A stretch of 64,000 nucleotides of DNA from Beta vulgaris subsp. vulgaris (Eukaryota; Streptophyta; Magnoliopsida; Caryophyllales; Amaranthaceae), in the NCBI RefSeq assembly GCF_026745355.1, contig NC_079202.1, positions 56,460,655-56,524,654 on the forward strand, read 5' to 3'. Shown piece by piece: positions 34,466 to 45,336 of the stretch; position 1 is the first letter of the stretch; the number at the start of each line of letters is the position of its first letter. The notes under the pieces are model-generated. The model was not told the DNA's origin, did not search any database, and saw nothing but the letters and a program-made list of their open reading frames with translations. Both the position numbers and the translations under genes were made by a program.

Positions 34466-35066
34466 GAGATTATGCAACAAGTTATACCTCTTGCAGTTTA
34501 GGCAAAAATTATGACGGTCATTAGAAGGATCATGGAACAAAACATGAAGAAACCTATAGCTTGGAGAATTAAGGATATAGAAGTACAATTGTGGATTGCA
34601 GCTAGCATAGTAGGTAATGTCTTGTAGGAATTAGATTCAAGACCTGAGAGCAAATCTTATTAAATCAATGCTCTTTACAACTTTTTACACACAAAAAATG
34701 ATGGTTCAACTTTGACACTATGTAACCTCAAATAGGTCATTGAAGGTATCTTATTCTTCATTGCCTATCGAAATGTTAAACATCGACTTCTTTTTTTTAG
34801 GTTTCAAACATCTACTTGTATACTTACTGCTTCTCCCAATAGATACACCCCTTTGATTGCCAATGCATAATTTTGACCATTAATATCTTTAATTGTCAAA
34901 TAATAATTCTATAAAAAGTTAAGAATTTTAAAGTTTATACATTAAGATAAATCCAACAATATTTTACGTGAGAATTTTTGTTTTATATATTGGTAAAAGA
35001 TATACCGTCAAGTGGCATATCCGCATATGTGAATAGTAAAAAAAAAAAAAAAATCAAAATTGACAT

Positions 35067-36190
35067 TTTTTTTTTGAAGGGAACCCTTAAAGGGAGATCC
35101 TATTATATCATTCATAGCCAACGACAAAACATCAACCGGAATAACATCAACCCAAATACGCTTGCCAATCTACCAAGGTTGGATATGAGCCAACATATGA
35201 GCCACCTTATTTCCGGAACATTTTACAAAAGATCAAACAACATTTTCAAAACAAACAACCAAATCTAAATGACATCTATAATTAAATGGAACTCACTAGA
35301 TCCCCCTCTACACTTTTTTAAAGCTTGAATAGCTAGTTTCACCGTTTCCCTTCAACAAAAAAAAAAAAAAAAAAAAACTTGAATAGCTAAAAGGCTATTG
35401 CTATCCACCTCCAAATGATTGTAGCCCAGCTCTTTTGCAAGTTACACCATGATAAATTGCCATTGCTTCTGCCACACGAGGCTCCCACGCTACTTGGAAC
35501 TAAAAAGCACCAACAGTCACGACATCACCATGTTCATCTCGGAGCACAACACACAAACCACACCCACCAATCCCGATTTTCCCAGCATCACAATTGAGCT
35601 TGACGTTCCCAGCGCGCTGGGCTTGATCCAAGCACTCGCATGAGGGGATGCAGCAGCTCCTACAGTGGGACGAGTTGAGTTCACCTCCATAGCTTCCTAT
35701 CATATTTTCTTGGCATAATGCATGTCTCCATAGGATAGCCCCCTTCCCCTTCATTAACATCCTGCGACGAGACCCCCAAATCGCTCAAGATAACGTCACC
35801 ATCCCACACATCTCCTCCCATTCCATTTGTGTGTGACATCCTTTCCACCAATCACCCATAGACCTGCCCACATCCCTCCCTCTTATGCCAAACTCACTAA
35901 GTCTCCAGACCTCCTGAGCAAAAGAGCAATAAGATTAAGCATGTACTACAGTTTCATCTCCTTGCCCACACACGCTACATACCTTCTCTTGGGTGGGTAC
36001 TCGGCAGTTTAGGGTCGCGTTTGTGGGAAGAGCATTTGAGAGCGCCCTCCACGCAAATTTTTAACCTGGGCAGCACTTGCAAACTCCATATTTTCTTCCA
36101 TACCATCATAAATGGATCTTCCAATCATACGATAGTATAGACTTACAAATATCATATGCAAAAGTGAAACTACAATTTCTTTTATATTGG
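35067..36190 (-). pseudogene. Dead LINE 3' end: zf-RVT and RNase H remnants
   Basis: Minus strand, right to left. A zinc-knuckle reverse-transcriptase tail is readable in pieces (WKKIWSLQVLPRLKI, then CGQGDETVVHA, FAQEVWRLSEFGI). Then an RNase H domain (VKLNCDAGKIGIGGCG with catalytic Asp, LEVDSNSLLAIQALKK, SFVKCSGNKVAHMLAHIQPW) and a short tail ending in a poly(A) run at about 35067-35076. Several stops and frame changes show it is dead. The 5' side, including the polymerase domain, is missing, as usual for LINE insertions. The RNase H part is interrupted by the 42-bp insert at 35336-35377. Confidence 0.8.
35336..35377 (+). mobile_element. 42-bp poly(A) retroposon with 12-bp target duplication
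   Basis: The insert is GTTTCACCGTTTCCCTTCAA followed by C and about 21 A. It is flanked by perfect copies of CTTGAATAGCTA (35324-35335 and 35378-35389). Removing it and one duplicate restores the RNase H reading LEVDSNSLLAIQALKK on the minus strand, which supports the insertion. It is probably the extreme 3' end of a SINE or LINE. Confidence 0.85.
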
Positions 36191-36742
36191 TGTGAACTTA
36201 TATATGGAATAGGATCTTTTCCTTTTTTCGACCCTGAAAAAAAATAGTCATTCCCTCAAAAAAATAAAAAATAAAAAGATATAGTCAAAGTTAGTATATG
36301 TACAATGAAAAAAAGAAAAAAAATCAAATTATGTCCAATATTAGAACAGAAGAAGTAATGAAAATTTATCAAGATTAGGATGGGGGAGCTGATGGACTCA
36401 CATCACCCCTAATAATTATTTTTAGTAGAAAGTGATTTTATCAAACATTAATAAATAACAACATCGATTAACACCACTTGTCACACATTCTTAAATTATT
36501 AGAATCATGAAATGAAAACCAAGTTAGCATCTGAAACAGAAAGAATCTGATAATAGAATAGAACATTTCCATTCTCTTATGATCACATTTGAAGTTAGAA
36601 GTTACAGCATTCTCTTGTAACACTCTACACTCTCTTCTCTTCTGATCCATCAATCGAGTGTAGAACATAAGATAGCAAAGCAGCAGTTATCATGTGATTG
36701 CTTCTACTTATATAAGTCATGAAGCACTATCAGAGTCTGTAA
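36191..36742. other. Gap between LINE remnant and omega-amidase
   Basis: AT-rich, with A-runs such as 36239-36280. It probably contains the 3' UTR of the omega-amidase gene near its right side. No gene recognised. Confidence 0.4.
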
Positions 36743-39700
36743 CTAGCGAATTTCATTTAACCGTTCTATGTCTAGAAATTTGTATATTTCTTCCTTATGC
36801 TGGTTCTGCAGAGGGAAGATCTCTCTAAACATAGCAATGCAAACATTCAGATCAACATAAGAAAATGTAATTATTTTGAGACATGTTTTTCTCGTTCAAA
36901 AACGGCACAAAGTAATGCTAAAATTTACCTCTGAAGTTGATTTTCTGCATAATTAATCTCAGCAATTACAATTGTCTCTTCATGTTCAGCTCTCCCTTTT
37001 ATTTCACCACTCTGTCTTGCATAAATACATCAGTGTAATACATCAGTATAATCCTTGAATCGTCTGAATCCAAAGGAAATATCAAAACATAATATAGTAT
37101 GCATGAAAAGAGTAGGATCTTTAGTGATTACTGGACCAACAATCATGGAATGGCCCCAAATTGTGTAAGATCCAGCTGAATCTCGGCATGGTGAACAAAC
37201 AGCCACAAACACCTACAAGATGAATCCAAAACATTTATCCTCACTAGCTATCGTACTCTTTTATCGATTACATGAGACTAAGCAGGGGATGAAGAGATGG
37301 TAATATTAGTAATGCTACCTGGTTATCAATCGCCCTTAAAAGGTACGTCCATACATGTCAAAAAAAACCAAAGCACAAATTTAGGAGCTGAGATAGAATG
37401 AAATGTCCAACTTCCAACAAAATTGGGTAGAATTTAGTATAAAAGACTCCCTCTGTCCCAAAATTAAGTGCATCAAATGCTTTTTTAAGGTCATACATCA
37501 CAAACTTTAAGTTTCAGTTAAACCCTTCAAGGCGGAACTTAGATCTACGAGCTAAGTACTTGCCTGGCTTTTGTTTCTAGTTCCCAAAGCATTTTTCCAG
37601 TGCTCATATTGAATGCACCAGGATAAATAATCAAGTCAGCACCTGGCATTGTATACAAAATTACACAGTTCGGAATAATGGAAATTTCAAGTTGAGTAGT
37701 GCCATATTCAAACGAGACATAAAAGCAATACCTTTTGCTCTATACAACATAGCAAGCTCTGGGAAGCGTATGTCATGACAGATACCGATCCCAATGCGGC
37801 CTACATCTGCAGGCATATATACCATACTAGCTGTTCAGCTTCAAATGCAACAAAATCATGAGTAATATTTCAAGAAGTGTATATGGTTTTAACTGACACT
37901 ACTATTTATACTCTTTAGTAGTATCTATAAGGAACTTCATAGATCCAACCAATCATCAAACTTAAGTCAATTGCTATGCTAGTTCAAACAGCACTGATGA
38001 TTAACAGCATACCTACTACGGAATATATCAATAGCAATATATGCAATCTTACAAGAAGTATTTGTTGTTTGAGAGGGTAACAAATCAACATACAGAACAG
38101 ATAATATTACTTTAATAATGTTAATGTGCATATTGGATATGGCTAATTAACACTGAAAGGTATACGTATACCTGTGTCCACAACTGTAGGTGTGTCTCCA
38201 GCAGTGAACGAATCCGACTCCTTAATCAAAGCTTCAGCTGATTCGTAATAATCAAACAAGTGCAACTGCAAATGCACAATGAAAACCAACAGAACTGTAC
38301 ATTTAACTATTGGTCTTTAGTACTTATAAAATAATTTTACCTAGCTTATTATGATCATCACAGGAGGGCTTACTTTACTATGCTTAGCTTTGAGCTTTCC
38401 ATCCGGTCCAAACACACAACATGTATTATACATTTTACCATTTTTCCTCTCTGGAAGTGAGCCCCCAACTATTGTGATCTTACGACTTCTAGCAACTTTC
38501 GATAACATACTAAAAGCTTGTGATGATTCCTCTTTATCAAGCTCCTCGGCACACTTTGCAAAGTATTCATGTGAATAAGGGCACACCCACATTTCCTATA
38601 TTCATGATCAACAAGTATTAACAATGAATGTAACATGATTAATCTTAGGTTGTGTTATATGAAGAAAAACATTTTGAATTTCAAATATTGAGGCTCTGTT
38701 TGTTTTGAAGGAAGACATTTTCCAAGATAATGATTTTCTCATTTTCCGTTGTTTGGTTAGTAAAGGATGGAAAACAATTTTCCCAAAGGCGGAAAATGGT
38801 TCTCCCTAGAGTGGAAAATGTTTAACTTTTTTAATGGAGGTATGCCACATTTTCCTCCCCACTCCTTACATTCCTTTTTTTTCATCTTATTCATCTTCTT
38901 CCTTCCACTCCTATTTTCCCTTTCCTCTATTTTTTTCTTGTACAGAAACAAACAAAGGAAATCTATTTTTACAATTGTATTTTTCCATGAAAATCATTTT
39001 CCCAAAAAATTGTTTTTCGTTTAAACAAACGGAGCCTGAGTTTCAATTCATTCTTCAAGAAAGAAATACATTTTCCACCCCTGGGGAAAACTGTTTTCAG
39101 CTAAAGAACACTATTTTCACCCTTTCATTAACCAAACAGACGAAAATGGTACAAATTAGAAACCTACTTCCTTCTTTATGTACAAGTTTCATTCTACATT
39201 CGGGTGCATTTTTACACGCTGTGATCTATCGTTCACAACACCTCAATCTTAATCACTAGGTCAAGACATAGAGTACAAGTATGTAATACTAAATTATAAT
39301 TTTTAAAGGGGTATTTGTAAGACAAAAAATTCCTTTGTTGCAACTAGAAATTAATATATAGTATTAGTAATTAGCTGCAACAAAAACCAGCAACATTCCC
39401 CAAAACAAAAATAAAAATGTAGCATTTCATTAAACACTAGAGCTGCAATCAATGTAAGCTTTATTGATTAAATTTCTGGGTGATACTCAAAAGGCAAAAG
39501 CATGAAATCGAATTTCGTCTATATCATTAACATTTGTGGCAATCTTTACAATAACAAAAAAAAAAAAAGTAAGTTACTAATTGAGAGTGAAGAAATTTAC
39601 AGGCAAAACAAGAAGTTTGGCACCCTTATCAGCAGCTTCCTGTAGCATGTTTCGAGCGCTATCCAAGTTGGTAGTTTTATCAGTAGTTACCATTAATTGG

Positions 39701-39905
39701 CAAAGTGCTATCTTAAACTGCAATTTATTTTTGAATCTAATTATTCAGATCAAACAAATTTTATAAAAAAACGGGGATTTTCTACTCCAAAACCACGAAT
39801 TAATTGAATCCCAGAAATAGAATATCTCACCTGATTGATACGAGGTACGAGTACTAAAGATTCTGAATTAGCTGTACTAGTCTTTGAAGCTGCAGTTGAT
39901 TCCAT
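36743..39905 (-). CDS. Omega-amidase (nitrilase superfamily, NIT2-like), 10 exons
   Basis: Hydrolyses 2-oxoglutaramate and 2-oxosuccinamate to 2-oxoacids plus ammonia, closing the glutamine transaminase route (family knowledge). Ten exons on the minus strand: 39905-39831, 39717-39601, 38595-38374, 38265-38172, 37806-37732, 37642-37564, 37334-37319, 37212-37132, 37011-36929 and 36824-36743. All phases agree and give 307 residues. The nitrilase triad is present: Glu in LVLPEMW, Lys in KAKHSK, Cys in GICHDIRFPELA (His where relatives have Tyr). Exon 7 is a 16-nt microexon that supplies AIDNQ. The intron before it uses a GC donor (CCAG|GCAAGT). No long plastid transit peptide is seen with the chosen ATG. 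An upstream in-frame ATG at 39947 would add a hydrophobic 14-residue lead and is less likely. Introns hold a Tourist-like MITE and a half Stowaway end (near 37448). Confidence 0.93.
38692..39036. mobile_element. Tourist-like MITE in intron 2 of the omega-amidase
   Basis: The ends GGCTCTGTTTGTTT and AAACAAACGGAGCC are inverted copies with one mismatch. They are flanked by TGA on both sides (38689-38691 and 39037-39039). Length is 345 bp. The interior is rich in GAAAA/TTTTC words. PIF/Harbinger-type by end sequence and 3-bp duplication. Confidence 0.85.
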
Positions 39906-39989
39906 GAGTATAAGTACGATTGCGAGTAACTTGATAATAACAAACAAATGAATTTATAAGGTAATAAGTTATAACTAATAATAATGTTA

Positions 39990-40237
39990 GGATATGTTCT
40001 CTTCGGTATAAAACAGTTGAACTGAACTGAACTGAATTGAATTGAATTGAATTGAACTGAACTGAAATGAATAGTGATATGTGAGAGTAAAAGTATTGTC
40101 CAGAGCTGAACTGAACTGAATTGAATTAAACTGAACTGAATTGAATTAAACTGAATTGAATTGAACTGAATTAAGCTGATCTGAATTGAACTGAATTAAA
40201 CTAAACTGAACTAAAAATAAGCTGGGAAAAACATGCC
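39990..40237. mobile_element. CTGAA-repeat MITE in the omega-amidase promoter
   Basis: It starts GGATATGTTCTCTTCGG and ends (inverted) GGCATGTTTTTCCC. The interior is made almost wholly of the pentamers CTGAA and TTGAA. It lies 85 bases upstream of the chosen start codon. The family recurs at 59578-59755 and at the ends of 61137-63404. Confidence 0.65.
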
Positions 40238-40781
40238 TAAGAAGAATTTTTGTGGGTTTATGAATAAGAGGTTGACTATATAGTAAAATACAAGTCTAAT
40301 CTCTAATGGTTAAAAGTTGATTTTATTATTGAATCTTGTTGGTTTTGTATGTACAAGTAGTTAGAATATCCTCATTTTCCGTCTTTGAAATGCACTTTTT
40401 AGTAGCGTTTAGAAAATATCCTATGTAGTGTAATTAATTACCCATTAAATTATCAAAAAGCTTCACAATCAATATTTATTTGATTAATCCCCAAATCCTT
40501 TTTTTAGAGTTATGAGAGGGTTGCAAGCTATGTGACATAAACAAACTATGAATAATCTAAGTGCGTGAATTACTGTAATAGTGTATTTTGTGTTGTTAAT
40601 ATCACTAGGCAAATGAAAAAAGTGCACAAGATATTAGTATACTAAAGTAATTGCATTGCAAGCAAAATTCACTCGCTAGTCGCTACAACTCTACAAGGTA
40701 GTCTCCTAAACTAATGAGCCAATGCAAAAAAAAATCCAAAACTCTGATATATAATCAAGTACATATTTCCAATTCAATAAT

Positions 40782-41140
40782 GGCATGTTTGGATTCTAGA
40801 GTTTCATTTGAAATTCTGAAATTGGGCCAAATCACTTGTTTGGATCATCTAATAATTTGAAATTGTATTTGGCCCAAATCCAAGACTCATAAGAAGTAAG
40901 GCATAATTGGAGAAAAATCCAACCAAAACACATGTCATTTCAAATCCAAAATAAGTGTTAGTTTATTTCTATCTCCTCTCTCATCACTCCCCCCTTCTTC
41001 TCTCTCCACCATTAACAATACCATTGAAACAAGTTCAAATTATGCATTTATTTAATTTTTCCCAAACAAATCATTTGGATTTGAATGTGGGGATTTACAA
41101 TTCTAGAATTGAAATGAAATCCATGTTCCCAAACACAACC
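40782..41140. mobile_element. Tourist-like MITE
   Basis: The ends GGCATGTTTGG and (inverted) GGTTGTGTTTGG, with extended inverted similarity through TTTCATTTGAAATTC, are flanked by TAAT (40778-40781 and 41141-41144). About 360 bp. The 40240-40780 stretch before it shows no gene. Confidence 0.65.
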
Positions 41141-41274
41141 TAATGAAATTCAGAATTACATAATGCTTTGTCATAAAATTAAACCAAACGTTCTAATAAT
41201 TTACCATAAGAGTCCATCCAATTATCTTTATTTATTTAAGCAAAAACCAAATTATATAAAACATGAAAGTAAAC

Positions 41275-41559
41275 TTATGAAATATTATTGTTAGGGTTAG
41301 GACTTTGTGTAGGAGCACCAATAGAAGCCGCCTTCCTTCCACGCTCAGAACGGGTACTTTCAGCAAACTTGACACTCCCTTCATGTATTCGCTTTCTCTT
41401 CTCATCACCATCGTACTCAAACACATAGTAAGCCTCCTCATTAGCACTCTTAGAAGGTGGTAAGAACATACTCCCCATTACGGAAAGTGCACCAAGGTCA
41501 TGGGCAAGGTGCACGCAATAGTCATGATCCCCATATAGATAAGACCTTGATGGGTGCTA
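41275..41559 (-). CDS. Possible 3'-terminal exon of an unrecognised gene
   Basis: After a TTTTAG acceptor-like sequence, a frame runs open for about 94 codons ([20 protein letters not shown], then [20 protein letters not shown], ending PNPNNNIS and a stop). Composition and charge pattern are coding-like. I do not recognise the protein, and no upstream exon could be linked on the right (41560-41850 has broken frames in this orientation). It could be a gene fragment carried by a transposon. Confidence 0.35.
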
Positions 41560-42469
41560 AAACTATCTGGAGTGAAAAATATAAATCGAGTCAATCCGGA
41601 TTTAATGTTGCCTCATGCACCCGTGAGGCCTGAGATGATCCCTAGGAACGTCGAGAAACAAAGGGGACAACCCCGTAGGTTGCATCACCACATGCGGCTT
41701 GTCCCCCTAGTGAAAAAAGGACTAGTGCTACGATGGTTATGGGTAGGGTGTTGGATAACCCTAGCCATATGCAAAAGAGACCATCCATGGTTTGGAATGT
41801 CCAAAGTCGCCTTTCATACCAAAGTAACGGGCGCTTTAATTGGAAGCTAACCTTAGGTTAAGATACAACTCTACCTTGTAAAATTTCATTAAAATTATAG
41901 AGCATCCGAACTCAGAAAGGAATTATAATATGTAGATTTATCTATATTTGGGCTTTATGTTGTTATCAAATAAACCTCTGGCTACAAGATTACACACCAA
42001 GCAAGATGGGTCACTAGGTGTTTAATGGGCCTAAATGAGTCAAAGTTTAATGGAAAGTTTGATTGACACTCCAAAGTCCAAAATATCTTTTTTTTCTTTT
42101 AGATGGCGATACTCCAAAGTATCTAGGACTCCATGTGTGTTGCGTCTGTTTAATATAAACCATTTTTTTTTTTCGAACGATACGTCGGCTCAGTTACAAT
42201 AAATAAATATATTATTATTTTTAAATTTCATAATTTATTTTGTTACTTTTTGTATTTTTTGTCCATTAAAAAATTAAAAAATTCACGTCACAAAGTAATA
42301 AGTAAAAAAAATTGAATAGTTTGAGTTTGAAAATAATACCTTAAAACGAATTGTGGTAAGAGAATATTACATCAATACTCTCTTGTAAGTTATGCAATAA
42401 GTGTGTCATAGATTTATATACTTGTTTAAGTCTTTTTAGTTAAGTATAATTATTATAAGACTTTATCAT

Positions 42470-42687
42470 ATTTTATTTGAAACATTGGACAACAAAGTCA
42501 GTGTATTGATGGTTAAACTCTTAATTTTCATTTCAAAGGTCATGTGTTCAATACCTTGTACTTACACATTTTTTTAAAAAAAGTGAGAAGTATACATAGA
42601 CATACAACATTCGCGTTAGGAATTTGAGGAGAGTGCCATGTGACACATATGCTTTCTTTTGCACGCCTCTTAATATATTTGTATAGA
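42470..42687 (-). mobile_element. Helitron 5' end (right part), degraded copy
   Basis: The minus strand starts TCTATACAAATATATTAAGA and GGCGTGC after an A, the 5' end seen in copies A and B. It is similar to 48405-48546 through a tRNA-like stretch (ATGGTTAAACTCTTAATTTT, then GGTCATGTGTTCAATACC). The 3' end was not found. Confidence 0.6.
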
Positions 42688-42827
42688 TATATCAAGTTAT
42701 TCATTTCAAAAAATAAACAAGTTGAAGACCCAAACCCTTTTTTAAAAAAAAATGGTCCATTGTCATTTTTGCACTATTCACAAACCCTACTTTGATCATA
42801 TTATTTTACAAATGTATAAAAATTATT

Positions 42828-43654
42828 GGGAAATTTCCTCAAGTACCCCTAAGGTTTGACGTAATTCCCAAATTACCCCCATATTTGGGGAATTCCTCAA
42901 ATACCGCTGAGGTTTGTGTTTGAGCTCAAGATACCCTTACTATGGACGAAATCTCTAACGTTCTTGAGTTTTCCCTCTCTCTCCCCAATTTTCTCTCTCC
43001 TCTATTCCCCCGCCCACAGCCAACACCCCTACTCTGCCCGACGGCCATTAGTCGGCGACTACCACCCACTCCGGCGCCGGCGCCCTTCCCCCTCCCTTCG
43101 CCGGCCAGAACAGCAGAACCCCCAGCGACCCCACCCTCTCCCTTTCCCCCACCCTCGGCACCCCACCCTAGCCCTCCCTTTCCCCATTCTCGATTCCCCC
43201 CACCCCACCCCGACACCATCCTCTCCCCGCTTTCCCCCTTATCGGAAATGACCTCCTTTTCCTGTCTCCTATCGTGAGTCGACCCCCTTCTCCACCCAGA
43301 TACGAACACCGCTCCCAAACCCTTAAACCCGCCCGCAAAACCATCCTAAGGTGTTATTCTATTGTTCTGGTTGGCGCCAACGTCGGGGGCGAGGGAATCG
43401 GGAATGGGGAAGGGAGGGGGTAGGCTCACCGACGCCGGAGTGGGGGAGGGGGTTTGGCAGTGGGTGGTGGAATGGGAGGAGAGAGAAAATTGGGGAGAGT
43501 GTGAGTGGGAAAATCTAATGATGTTAGGGTTCCGTCCATAGTAAGGGTATCTTGAGCCCAAACACAAACCTCAGGGGTATCTGAGGAATTCATCAAATGT
43601 GAGGGATAGTTTGGGAATTACGCCAAACTTCAGGGGTGCCTGAGAAAATTTTCC
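42828..43654. mobile_element. Foldback MULE, Pack-MULE-like, with GC-rich interior
   Basis: Flanked by a perfect 9-bp duplication AAAATTATT (42819-42827 and 43655-43663). Terminal inverted repeats of about 130 bp, imperfect: left GGGAAATTTCCTCAAG, with a shared internal block CTCAAGATACCCTTACTATG (inverted on the right). The interior (about 42990-43480) is strikingly GC-rich and Pro/Ser/Arg-coding in several frames, unlike the AT-rich surroundings. That fits a captured gene fragment, but the source cannot be named. The several overlapping open frames are effects of low stop frequency. Confidence 0.85.
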
Positions 43655-44079
43655 AAAATTATTTTTTGGGACTCCTTTCAGAAACCCCGTGGTACGTAAG
43701 AAAAATATCCTCTGGGCTACCCTCGCACAGGTCACTCTTACTTTTAAATTCTAGTTGTTGGAACATCTCTCGACAATGCCATGTTGTGACTTAACACACT
43801 CGGGTCTCCTCATTTTAGTGCCCGGTGATAAAACTTACCTTCTTTCTAATTGGTCAGGCACGAAGGAGAGTAATCCGAAAAAAAAGGTCCAAAACCATCT
43901 CAAAATGCAAAAATTCTATTTACACAAAACCCAATTCATTATATTTGATTATCAATTGAATTTCAAATTAGTTTAGGGTTTGTAAAAGAAAAGAGAGAAA
44001 CTTGAGATTGAATCTTAATGGATTTTTCGAACTTTGCATATTGTCATAAGTTTATTTCATACTAAAAGGTATATATTAA

Positions 44080-44313
44080 TTTATTTATTTTTGGGCTCCC
44101 ATCAGGGACTCGTTGTTAAGAAGAAGGATCCTACTGGATTAGCACCTCGCTCAGGTCAGCCAGCCCAGTTACACAGGTCAATGCTTGAGAGTAGGGGAAT
44201 ATAAGGAAATCCCTACTCCCAAGCATGAGTAGGCAGTGGGATTTGAATTTGTGAGTTGTGACCTCCAAGTCACAAGGTGAATTCCTCACCATCTCTACCA
44301 AGTAAGCTTGAGT
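44080..44313 (-). mobile_element. SINE with 13-bp target duplication
   Basis: Perfect flanks AGGTATATATTAA (44067-44079 and 44314-44326). The tRNA-like head at the right end reads on the minus strand CTTACTTGGTAGAGATGGTG, with a B-box-like TTCAAATCCC. The left end is A-rich on the minus strand. Same family as 26870-27072. Confidence 0.88.
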
Positions 44314-44326
44314 AGGTATATATTAA

Positions 44327-45336
44327 CTATCCTCATGGCAAAAGCATGTATAGCACATTGTATTTATTTAGGGCCAACAATATTTTTTTTAACCATAGTG
44401 TATTTTTAATGTATCCATAGAAGACAAAAAATCAAAAATGTTAAATACCCAATCGAAAATTCAGCCGCCAGCACCACTCACAATATCCATCTTTTTTACT
44501 GCTTTTATGACTTTATGTGTGTTAGAACAATTTGCTATAGTGGTCACGTTACACTTCAAACTTGGTGCTTTTAAGTACAAAGCTATCGTTCTCTAAAATG
44601 TTACAAGACTTAAATCTTAATACTATCATTCTATCAACTATGTCTTTTGAGAAGGTTGGGACCAAGCTACAGATACTAGATTGTACGTAAAAGTTTTTGC
44701 TAGCAGTTCAAAGTTGATTTCCTAATCTTTTCTTTTTACATATTTCAGCTTTGCACGTTTACTTTTTTAGCTTAAGTGTGACTACCCGGCACCTTGGGCT
44801 TTCTTTTGTTTGTCTTTTAGATTTAGATAGGATAAATAAATGTTACTCTCCTGAAGTACTCGTGTGTAAATGTATGGAAAAACTTATATAATTATCGTGG
44901 CATGTAACAATAATGCCACTATTTCACCACTTTAAAAAAAATAAATAGAGTTTCCAAGAAATTATGGATATTAATTTGTAAACAAATTATTTTATAAACT
45001 TCGATATTCTTGATTCCCTATATAAATGGAATATATACCTATAAGATCATATAAAGGTTGAGTCATGCATGTATCGTTCTCGAATTCTAGTGTACTAGCT
45101 CAAGGTCATACTATTCATGTCGGAATACTTTGTCCTTACATGTGATGTAGGAAACAGAGGTAATTTAAAGCAATCAAGAAACTAATAACTAAGAAAATAA
45201 TAAGCACATCAACGAATTCTAATTTTAGAAAAGAGAATGATTTTAGTAGAACATGGGATTTTAATGAGTCAGGCATGGACCGAGCTAGTAGCCCCATGTC
45301 GCTTCGAACCAAGTCTAGAACTAGCCACAAAATATC
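44327..45336. other. Gene-free stretch before the LINE
   Basis: AT-rich and without recognised coding. The right end (about 45240-45336) may already be degraded LINE sequence, because the frame at 45337 opens in mid-protein. Confidence 0.4.

Noticed and set aside
37448..37500. Stowaway end (CTCCCTCTGTCCCAAAATTA) in an omega-amidase intron
   Set aside because: Only one end is found, so no bounded element can be claimed.
39906..39947. Upstream start for the omega-amidase adding MFVIIKLLAIVLIL
   Set aside because: The hydrophobic lead is not expected for this cytosolic or plastid enzyme family, and the next Met has a normal N-terminus. It remains possible as a signal anchor.
42916..43567. Pro/Ser/Arg-rich frames on both strands in the MULE interior
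   Set aside because: High GC removes stop codons in several frames simultaneously; none has a recognisable domain.
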